Shown here: piece after piece, positions 14,990 to 20,386 of the stretch
Layout of the letters: the number at the start of each line of letters is the position of its first letter
Position numbering within the stretch: position 1 is the first letter of the stretch
Source: Actinomycetota bacterium
GTDB taxonomy: Bacteria; Actinomycetota; Actinomycetes; Nanopelagicales; Nanopelagicaceae
Assembly: GCA_005793655.1 (NCBI GenBank)
Contig: SXRC01000098.1
Span: 1-20,386, forward strand
Reading direction: 5' to 3'
DNA length: 20,386 nucleotides
Made by a program: the position numbers and the translations under genes
Notes under the pieces: model-generated
Told to the model about the DNA's origin: nothing
The model's input: only the letters and a program-made list of their open reading frames with translations
Databases searched by the model: none

Positions 14990-15987
14990 TAGATTTCAGC
15001 CTTAATACTTATCGTCATTAATCGATTCATGGCATCTCTAGGATTTAGCGTGCCAGCAACAACATCTGAAACTGCCTCAATAATCGGAACTTCAACTCCA
15101 ACTCGGTGAGCTAGCTCTAAAATCGCTTTAGCCGAATAAACTCCCTCCACCGTCTTGACTACCTGCGCGCGAGCCTTTGCAACTGAACCAGACTTTCCTA
15201 AAACTTCTCCAAAACTTCTATTTCGTGAAAGTGGCGACTGGGCACTTGCTACTAAGTCACCAATTCCCGCCAAGCCTAAAAAAGTAAGTGGATTGGCGCC
15301 GTACGCCTGGCCAAGTTTTGCCACTTCGGATAAACCACGAGTAATCATTAATCCTTGAGTATTTTCACCGTATCCCATACCAACTGCAATACCTACAGCA
15401 AGTGCTACAACACTTTTTGCAGCTCCGGCAAACTCACATCCAATCAAGTCATCTGATGGATAAATTCTGAAGTAATTAGTTGAAAACAACTCCTGCATAA
15501 TCGCAATATTTAGCGGATTCTCAGAGGCAGCAACCGCACCAGCTGGCTGGCGCATAATGATCTCACTAGCCAAATTTGGCCCAGTAATTATTCCAAGCCT
15601 TGATTTATCTACCTCTAATACTTGCTGGGCAACCTCAGTCATTCGTAATTGAGTCTCAACCTCAATTCCTTTTAAAGTACTGATAATTGGCAGATCTTTG
15701 GGAAAAAACCCTTTCCAACTATTCAAGTTTTCACGCAGGGTTTGTGATGGAATTGCCAGCAAAATTACATCAGCAAACTCAAGTACAGCTTTGATATCAG
15801 TAGTTGCTTTAAGCTCTTTTGGTAGATCAATTCCCTTTAAAAATCTGCGATTAGAGTGGCGACGATTAATTTCGCGAACTACTTTTTTATTTCGCCCCCA
15901 GATTAATACTTGTTGACCAGAGTCGACCATAACCTGACCTAAGGTTGTACCCCAGGCACCTGAACCAAGTACTGCAATCTTTTTCAT
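14989..15987 (-). CDS. gpsA: Glycerol-3-phosphate dehydrogenase [NAD(P)+]
   Basis: Reduces dihydroxyacetone phosphate to sn-glycerol-3-phosphate, the backbone for phospholipids. 332 residues. The Rossmann motif GSGAWGTTL is at 8-16, the GPNLASEI motif at 136-143, catalytic lysine K191 in GAAKSVVALAVG, and the substrate-binding LAGIGDLVAS...SRNRSFG region at 239-260. The ATG overlaps the plsC stop as ATGA. Its product is the substrate of the acylation pathway in which PlsC works, so the overlap joins two consecutive phospholipid functions. Confidence 0.97.
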   Translation of the reverse strand: MKKIAVLGSGAWGTTLGQVMVDSGQQVLIWGRNKKVVREINRRHSNRRFLKGIDLPKELKATTDIKAVLEFADVILLAIPSQTLRENLNSWKGFFPKDLPIISTLKGIEVETQLRMTEVAQQVLEVDKSRLGIITGPNLASEIIMRQPAGAVAASENPLNIAIMQELFSTNYFRIYPSDDLIGCEFAGAAKSVVALAVGIAVGMGYGENTQGLMITRGLSEVAKLGQAYGANPLTFLGLAGIGDLVASAQSPLSRNRSFGEVLGKSGSVAKARAQVVKTVEGVYSAKAILELAHRVGVEVPIIEAVSDVVAGTLNPRDAMNRLMTISIKAEI

Positions 15988-16766
15988 TTATTGCCCTTTT
16001 TAAAGTTACCAATACGGGGAAGCGTAGATTTTTTTGGATCAAAAATTTCTACTGGGGCACTCTCACCACGCAGTTGTTCTAATAATCTGGTTACCGCACT
16101 CATTACATGAGCTGTTGCCTCCTCGAGCGCCACAGGATCTTCGGCTCTACCTTCCCATTTTGAAAACTCCAGTGGCGGACCAGCCACAACTTGAAACTTA
16201 GCTCTGGGAAATAATTTAAGTTTTTTGCTATAGGCAGGGAGTAATTTTTGTGCTCCCCATTGCGCACAGGGAATAACTGGTACTTGAGTTAGGATCGCCA
16301 GTCGAGCGATTCCAGTTTTTGCCTTCATTGGCCAATAATTTTCATCCCTAGTCAATGTGCCCTCTGGATAAACACCTAGTAGATGACCTGATTTTAAAAA
16401 CGCAATCGCATGAACAAGTGAATTTGATGCTCCCGATGTCTCCCGTTCAACTGGGATTTGCCCTGCACCACTTAGCACTCGGCCAATAATTGGCAGCTTA
16501 AATAGTGAGGCTTTGCCTAGATATCTTGGCGCTCTGCCATTGTCATAAAGAAAGTGCGTAAAAACCAAAGGATCAACATATGAAATGTGATTGCAAACTG
16601 CAATGGCTGCCCCAATCTTTGGAATATTTTCAACTCCACGCCACTCTCGCCTACCAACTAAATTTAATATTGGCCGCACCAAATTAGCGCCAAACTTGAA
16701 CCAATTAGTTATCCCTAGTGGCTTTCCTACTGGGGGTGCGTAGGAAACTGTTAGTTCGGTAGGCAC
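15984..16766 (-). CDS. plsC: 1-acyl-sn-glycerol-3-phosphate acyltransferase (PlsC family)
   Basis: Membrane-associated acyltransferase that makes phosphatidic acid. 260 residues. Catalytic HX4D is H60-D65 in NHISYVD, the substrate-binding motif YPEGT lies at 133-137, and a VPVIPCAQWG block at 162-171 forms the usual motif IV. It begins with GTG and no Shine-Dalgarno sequence is visible. TAGAAT, a very good -10, sits exactly six bases before the GTG, so the transcript is probably leaderless and this is the first gene of plsC-gpsA-ddl-ybaK-like-membrane protein. The terminator of hup lies just upstream. An acyl-acceptor other than lysophosphatidate cannot be excluded. Confidence 0.93.
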   Translation of the reverse strand: MPTELTVSYAPPVGKPLGITNWFKFGANLVRPILNLVGRREWRGVENIPKIGAAIAVCNHISYVDPLVFTHFLYDNGRAPRYLGKASLFKLPIIGRVLSGAGQIPVERETSGASNSLVHAIAFLKSGHLLGVYPEGTLTRDENYWPMKAKTGIARLAILTQVPVIPCAQWGAQKLLPAYSKKLKLFPRAKFQVVAGPPLEFSKWEGRAEDPVALEEATAHVMSAVTRLLEQLRGESAPVEIFDPKKSTLPRIGNFKKGNK

Positions 16767-16772
16767 TCGTTA

Positions 16773-16778
16773 ATTCTA
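16773..16778 (-). promoter_or_regulatory. Candidate -10 for leaderless plsC operon transcript
   Basis: Minus-strand TAGAAT with six bases to the GTG. No clear -35 (TTATAG at 19 bases is the best). Position directly after the hup terminator supports a new transcription unit here. Confidence 0.5.
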
Positions 16779-16811
16779 CGACCAATCAGGATAATCGCTA
16801 TAAATGAGCGT

Positions 16812-16847
16812 AAAAAACGGGACCCCACGCATGAGATCCCGCTTTTA
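16812..16847 (-). terminator. Intrinsic terminator after hup
   Basis: On the minus strand CGGGATC pairs with GGTCCCG (one G-U) around a 10-base loop, extended through a G-U and four A-U pairs, and followed by six T. It lies 14 bases beyond the hup stop. The plus strand has a shorter T-run, so it could act weakly in both directions. Confidence 0.85.
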
Positions 16848-16860
16848 ATTACTAATTAAT

Positions 16861-17256
16861 TTAGCGACGCTTTGATTTCTTCGCCTTCTTTGCAGGCTTA
16901 CGTGCGCTCTTCTTTGTCTTTGCAGCAGCTTTAGCTGGTGCTGCCTTTGATGGTGGTGTTGGTGCAGGACCTAACTTACGGGCTCCTGAAATTACTTCTT
17001 TCAATCCTTTTGAAGCTAAGAAACGTACTTTCTTGCTTGCCTTAATTTGGATTGACTCTCCGGTAAATGGATTACGTCCTTTTCGTGCCGGACGATCTAC
17101 TTTCTTAAACTTACCGAAATCATTAATCATTACGTCATCGCCCTTTGAGATGTTGCGAACAATCGCATCAAAAACAACCTCAACAGCGCGAGCAGCTTCC
17201 TTCTTACTATCACCAAATTGCGGTGCTAGATAAGCGATGAACTGGGCTTTGTTCAT
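16861..17256 (-). CDS. hup: HU-family nucleoid protein with lysine/alanine-rich tail (HupB-like)
   Basis: Histone-like DNA-bending protein. Residues 1-90 are a complete HU fold: MNKAQFIAYLA start, the GDDVMINDFGKF turn at 39-50 and the DNA-binding arm RPARKGRNPFTGESIQI at 55-71. Residues about 96-131 are a Pro/Ala/Lys/Arg tail (PAPTPPSKAAPAKAAAKTKK and so on) like the histone H1-type extension of mycobacterial HupB and Streptomyces HupS, though shorter. The ATG has AGGGGAT upstream. A monocistronic unit: own leader, terminator directly after the stop, and placement next to leuD as in other actinobacteria. Confidence 0.96.
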   Translation of the reverse strand: MNKAQFIAYLAPQFGDSKKEAARAVEVVFDAIVRNISKGDDVMINDFGKFKKVDRPARKGRNPFTGESIQIKASKKVRFLASKGLKEVISGARKLGPAPTPPSKAAPAKAAAKTKKSARKPAKKAKKSKRR

Positions 17257-17402
17257 TTTTATCCCCTTGTTTACGCATAAAAATTAAGCATTTGCCTAAC
17301 TAAGGGTTAATCTATGGGGTGATAAGTAATAATCTGATTAATTAGACAGGTGTGTCGCAAGCAAATTGTTAAGTAAAATCAAGGTTTTTTAAGGATTACA
17401 CG

Positions 17403-17429
17403 AAACTCTAAAGTAATTATTTAGAGTTT
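17403..17429 (-). terminator. Hairpin after leuD, probable transcript end
   Basis: AAACTCTAAA and TTTAGAGTTT, perfect 10-base arms with a 7-base loop, starting 4 bases beyond the leuD stop. The stem is AT-rich and lacks a T-tract after it on the minus strand, so it may be an RNA 3'-end stabiliser or a weak or assisted terminator. It lies within the 177-base gap to hup; apart from the hup ribosome site I see nothing else convincing there. Confidence 0.55.
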
Positions 17430-17433
17430 TGAA

Positions 17434-18030
17434 TTACCGAATTGGCAGTGTTTTAGGCTTAAAACTCAATCGTTTCTCTTCAAACTTACTCACCTGATCT
17501 AGTTTGGTAAAGGTCAGGCCAATGTCATCTAGCCCCTCCATCAAACGCCAGCGGGTGTAATCATCGATATCAAAGGTGAGGGTTGTCTTTGCATATGCAA
17601 CTGTCTTTGCGCCTAAATCTACTGTTATTTGAGTATCTGGTTTACTTTCGATCTCCTGCCAGATTTTTTCGATATCTGCCTGCGGCAAAATCACTGTTAA
17701 CAATCCCATTTTTTGAGAGTTGCCACGAAAAATATCAGCAAACCTGCTGGATAAGATCACCTTGAAGCCGTAATTTTGTAATGCCCAAACTGCGTGTTCT
17801 CTAGATGAACCAGTTCCAAAGTCTGGACCAGCAACCAAAACTGTCGCAAATTTATACTGTGGCTGGTTTAATTCAAAGGCAGGGTCATTGCGCCAGGCTG
17901 CAAATAAACCATCCTCAAACCCACTTTTAGTGATCCGCTTTAGATAGACCGCTGGAATTATCTGATCAGTATCAACATTGCTGCGGCGCAGTGGCAGGGC
18001 ATTGCCGGTGTGCTTGAGGAATTTTTCCAT
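17434..18030 (-). CDS. leuD: 3-isopropylmalate dehydratase small subunit
   Basis: Swivel-domain subunit of isopropylmalate isomerase (2-isopropylmalate to 3-isopropylmalate) in leucine synthesis. 198 residues. Seen: LRRSNVDTDQIIPAVYLKR at 14-32, the phosphate/substrate-binding GTGSSREHAVWALQNYG at 72-88 and the SSRFADIFRGNSQKMGLL segment at 94-111. It begins one base after the leuC stop, so the two subunits should be co-translated. Followed by an AT-rich hairpin. Confidence 0.97.
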   Translation of the reverse strand: MEKFLKHTGNALPLRRSNVDTDQIIPAVYLKRITKSGFEDGLFAAWRNDPAFELNQPQYKFATVLVAGPDFGTGSSREHAVWALQNYGFKVILSSRFADIFRGNSQKMGLLTVILPQADIEKIWQEIESKPDTQITVDLGAKTVAYAKTTLTFDIDDYTRWRLMEGLDDIGLTFTKLDQVSKFEEKRLSFKPKTLPIR

Positions 18031-18031
18031 A

Positions 18032-19429
18032 TTACAAATCCGCTGGCGAAGATAGAGTGCCTTTTAATGCAGTAGCAGCAGCCACCAATGGGCTAACTAA
18101 GTGGGTTCTTCCACCCTTGCCTTGTCTGCCTTCAAAATTTCTATTGCTAGTTGAAGCAGCCCGCTCACCTGGCTTTAATTGATCTGGATTCATTCCCAAA
18201 CACATAGAACAGCCCGCACTTCGCCACTCTGCTCCAGCATCTAAAAAGACTTTGTCTAACCCTTCAGCCTCTGCTTGTAATCGCACCCTGGCTGAACCAG
18301 GTACAACCAATAACCGCAGTGAAGAGGCAATCTTCTTTCCCTTTATTACGGATGCGGCAGATCTTAAATCCTCTATTCGACCATTAGTGCAGGAGCCTAA
18401 AAATACAGTGTCTACCTTGATTGATTTAAGTGGTGTTCCTGGCTTCAAATCCATGTACTCAAGTGCTCGTTTGACTGCACCACGATCTTCAGCATTTGAA
18501 TAATCATCTGGATTTGGAACTGATGCTGTTAACGGTAATCCTTGGCCTGGGTTTGTTCCCCAGGTGACAAATGGTGCTAGCTCATCTGCATTTAAATTTA
18601 CCTCTTTATCAAATTTTGCATCAGCATCAGTAGTCAAAGTTTTCCAATAAGTCAGGGCAGCATCCCAATCACCATCGGTTGGGGCATGAGCTTTGCCTTT
18701 TACGTAATCAAAAGTAGTTTGATCAGGTGCTATTAATCCTGCCCGAGCACCAGCCTCAATCGACATATTGCAAATAGTCATTCGAGCCTCCATAGACAAT
18801 GCTCTAATTGCACTGCCTCGATACTCGAGAGTGTATCCCTGGCCACCACCAGTGCCGATTTTTGCAATTACTGCCAAAATAATGTCTTTACTAGTTACCC
18901 CTGCCTGCAATGTGCCATCTACATTTATCGCCATAGTTTTTGGTGGATGCAATGGCAAAGTCTGAGTTGCCAACACATGCTCAACCTCACTTGTGCCAAT
19001 ACCAAATGCGAGTGCGCCAAATGCACCATGGGTAGAGGTATGTGAATCTCCACAGACAATTGTCATGCCAGGCTGGGTTATTCCAAGTTGTGGTCCAACC
19101 ACATGGACTATTCCCTGTTCAACATCACCTAGTGAGTGCAATCTGACGCCAAATTCAGCGCAGTTTTTTCTCAAGGTATCTACCTGCAATTTTGATACTG
19201 GATCTGCAATCGGTTTATCAACATTAAGCGTCGGCACATTATGGTCTTCAGTGGCAATTGTTAAATCTGGGCGGCGCACTTTTCGATTTGCAAGGCGCAA
19301 TCCATCAAATGCTTGCGGGCTAGTTACCTCGTGGATTAGATGCAGATCAATATAAAGTAAATCTGGCTCACCGGCGGCAGCAGCAACTACATGCTCTGCC
19401 CAAATCTTTTCCGCTAGTGCCTTGCCCAT
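18032..19429 (-). CDS. leuC: 3-isopropylmalate dehydratase large subunit
   Basis: Aconitase-type [4Fe-4S] subunit of isopropylmalate isomerase. 465 residues. Cluster ligands are C347 (FLGSCTNGR), C407 and C410 (GCSMCLGMNPDQ); substrate and active-site blocks include the YIDLHLIHEVTSPQAFDGL segment at 26-44, TEDHNVPT at 60-67 and GDSHTSTHGAFGALAFGIGTSE at 127-148. ATG with an AAGGAG site ten bases upstream. Divergently arranged with ndgR, which in Streptomyces controls leuCD, so control from the shared 79-base gap is likely. Confidence 0.97.
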   Translation of the reverse strand: MGKALAEKIWAEHVVAAAAGEPDLLYIDLHLIHEVTSPQAFDGLRLANRKVRRPDLTIATEDHNVPTLNVDKPIADPVSKLQVDTLRKNCAEFGVRLHSLGDVEQGIVHVVGPQLGITQPGMTIVCGDSHTSTHGAFGALAFGIGTSEVEHVLATQTLPLHPPKTMAINVDGTLQAGVTSKDIILAVIAKIGTGGGQGYTLEYRGSAIRALSMEARMTICNMSIEAGARAGLIAPDQTTFDYVKGKAHAPTDGDWDAALTYWKTLTTDADAKFDKEVNLNADELAPFVTWGTNPGQGLPLTASVPNPDDYSNAEDRGAVKRALEYMDLKPGTPLKSIKVDTVFLGSCTNGRIEDLRSAASVIKGKKIASSLRLLVVPGSARVRLQAEAEGLDKVFLDAGAEWRSAGCSMCLGMNPDQLKPGERAASTSNRNFEGRQGKGGRTHLVSPLVAAATALKGTLSSPADL

Positions 19430-19473
19430 TTATTTCTAACTCCTTTTAAACTTAAAGCTTTCACCACTTCAAT

Positions 19474-19502
19474 TTGCTTCTCACCTGATGAGATGGCATT
19501 AT
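19474..19502 (+). promoter_or_regulatory. Promoter of ndgR
   Basis: TTGCTT (19474-19479), an exact 17-base spacer and CATTAT (19497-19502), then six bases to the GTG at 19509. Spacing is ideal and transcription would begin at the start codon, explaining the absence of a Shine-Dalgarno sequence. The hexamers are moderate matches to consensus. Confidence 0.55.
19479..19493. promoter_or_regulatory. Putative operator in the ndgR promoter
   Basis: TCTCA-CCTGA-TGAGA, a perfect 5-base inverted repeat with a 5-base centre, filling the spacer between the -35 and -10 of ndgR. A dimeric IclR protein bound there would block ndgR transcription, and it lies 50-64 bases upstream of leuC. Short arms make chance occurrence possible. 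Confidence 0.4.
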
Positions 19503-19508
19503 CAGAGT

Positions 19509-20231
19509 GTGGACGATAAGAATAGCGGAGTTGGCGTATTAGATAAAGCGGTCAAGATTCTTGCCGCCTTAGAAGGTGGCGCACAATCCCTGAGCGATCT
19601 CGTTAAAGCAACAGGTATCGCAAGACCTACAGCCCACCGATTAGCGGTTGCACTTGAGCACCATGGATTGGTAAGCCGTGATTTTTCTGGCAAATTTATA
19701 TTGGGGGCTCGCTCATCTGAGTTGGCAGCTGCTGCTGGTGAAGATAAATTATTGGCAATTGCACTTCCAGCACTTACCACCCTGCGAGATGCAACTAGTG
19801 AAAGTGCTCAGTTATATCGCCGGCAAGGAGATCTTCGAATCTGCATTGCTACCGCAGAACGACTGACCGGTTTGCGCGACTCAGTACCAGTTGGCACCGC
19901 ATTGACTATGCAAGCTGGCTCTGCTGCGCAAATTTTGCTTGCTTGGGAGGATCCAGACAAACTTTATCGCAATTTAATTAATGCAAAATTTACCGCAGCA
20001 AATCTATCTGCCGTCAGGCGCAGGGGTTGGGCGCAATCAGTCGGTGAGCGAGAGGCGGGAGTAGCTTCAGTTTCAGCGCCAGTTCGTGGTCCAAATAATA
20101 AAGTTATTGCAGCAGTAAGTATCAGCGGTCCAATCGAGCGATTGAGCAGACAACCAGGCAGAGTTCATGCTGCTGCAGTTGCTGCAACGGCGGCAAGATT
20201 AACTGAGTACTTACTTAAAAATAGTAAATAA
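19509..20231 (+). CDS. ndgR: IclR-family regulator NdgR
   Basis: Transcription factor of the IclR family; in Streptomyces NdgR (AreB) responds to amino acids and controls leuCD. From the GTG the protein has 240 residues: SGVGVLDKAVKILAALEGG opening, winged helix-turn-helix LSDLVKATGIARPTAHRLAVALEHHGLVSRD at about 30-60, then the effector domain with ESAQLYRRQGDLRICIA, SAAQILLAW, RRRGWAQSVGEREAGVASVSAPVRG and ISGPIERL. This closely follows the Streptomyces protein as I remember it. I choose the GTG at 19509 over the ATG at 19488 because homologues begin just before SGVGVLDKA and a promoter ends six bases before it. Tail to tail with tRNA-Glu. Confidence 0.93.
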   Translation: MDDKNSGVGVLDKAVKILAALEGGAQSLSDLVKATGIARPTAHRLAVALEHHGLVSRDFSGKFILGARSSELAAAAGEDKLLAIALPALTTLRDATSESAQLYRRQGDLRICIATAERLTGLRDSVPVGTALTMQAGSAAQILLAWEDPDKLYRNLINAKFTAANLSAVRRRGWAQSVGEREAGVASVSAPVRGPNNKVIAAVSISGPIERLSRQPGRVHAAAVAATAARLTEYLLKNSK

Positions 20232-20250
20232 AATAAGCAAAAAATATAAG

Positions 20251-20323
20251 TAGCTCCGAGGGGATTCGAACCCCCGTAGCTGGCTTGAGAAGCCAGAGTC
20301 CTAGGCCACTAGACGACGGAGCC
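20251..20323 (-). tRNA. tRNA-Glu (anticodon CUC)
   Basis: A complete 73-base cloverleaf on the minus strand: acceptor GGCTCCG pairs with CGGAGCT (terminal G-U as usual in tRNA-Glu) and discriminator A; the anticodon stem CTGGC/GCCAG encloses loop TTCTCAA with anticodon CTC; T-arm GGGG-TTCGAAT-CCCC. CCA is not encoded. The T-rich stretch after it on the minus strand may help 3'-end formation. Tandem with tRNA-Gln. Confidence 0.97.
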
Positions 20324-20346
20324 GTGCAGTAAAACTTAAGTAATCG

Positions 20347-20386
20347 CTGGGGTACCAGGACTCGAACCTAGACAAGCTGAACCAGA
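20347..20386 (-). tRNA. tRNA-Gln (anticodon CUG), partial
   Basis: The 3' part of a tRNA cut by the window edge. The visible part starts at U33 and includes anticodon CTG (20383-20385), the 3' side of the anticodon stem (TCAGC), T-arm CTAGG-TTCGAGT-CCTGG and the 3' acceptor strand TACCCCA with discriminator G. CCA is not encoded. Upstream of tRNA-Glu with a 23-base gap, so the two are probably one transcript. Confidence 0.93.

Noticed and set aside
19488..19508. ATG at 19488 as the ndgR start
   Set aside because: It would add MRWHYQS, absent from homologues as I recall them, and it lies between the -35 and -10 of the proposed promoter.

Overview
The window looks like a piece of a compact, low-GC (roughly 40-45% by eye) actinobacterial chromosome. 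The gene order amt-ftsY-smc-mutM-rnc-rpmF-DUF177-sepIVA-coaD-rsmD-recG / rpmB / thiL / ddl-gpsA-plsC / hup / leuD-leuC / ndgR / tRNA-Glu / tRNA-Gln is, from memory, the order seen in Streptomyces and Mycobacterium. The HU protein with a lysine/alanine-rich tail and the NdgR-type IclR regulator are also actinobacterial. AT-rich codon use, gaps of a few bases or overlaps between genes, and absence of genes usually found here in larger relatives (for example a DAK2/FakA-type gene by recG) suggest a streamlined planktonic lineage such as the freshwater acI group (Nanopelagicales). That placement is inference.

Layout, high to low coordinates (most genes are on the minus strand): tRNA-Gln(CUG), cut by the window edge, then tRNA-Glu(CUC); the divergent pair ndgR (+) and leuC-leuD (-); hup with its own terminator; an overlapping chain plsC-gpsA-ddl-ybaK-like-small membrane protein; a small AsnC/RAM-domain gene (+) divergent from thiL (-); rpmB (+) meeting thiL end to end with no gap; a long genome-maintenance, translation and envelope cluster recG-rsmD-coaD-sepIVA-DUF177-rpmF-rnc-mutM-smc-ftsY; and the ammonium transporter amt at the left edge. 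No intergenic gap exceeds 300 bases; the largest is 177 bases between hup and leuD.

The genes are core functions: protein targeting (FtsY), chromosome organisation (SMC, HU), DNA repair (MutM, RecG), RNA processing and ribosome assembly (RNase III, RsmD, L28, L32, DUF177), cofactors (CoaD, ThiL), phospholipid and wall precursors (PlsC, GpsA, Ddl), leucine synthesis (LeuCD with NdgR) and nitrogen uptake (Amt). There is no mobile element, CRISPR array, phage gene or obvious foreign island.

The most unusual observation is that the SMC protein (1035 aa) has intact ATPase head halves and two long coiled-coil arms but no recognisable hinge domain: the arms appear to meet through about 40 residues. 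Further points are two GlnR-like boxes before amt, a probable CTG start for rnc, a promoter with an embedded inverted repeat for a leaderless ndgR, and an FtsY reduced to little more than its NG core.
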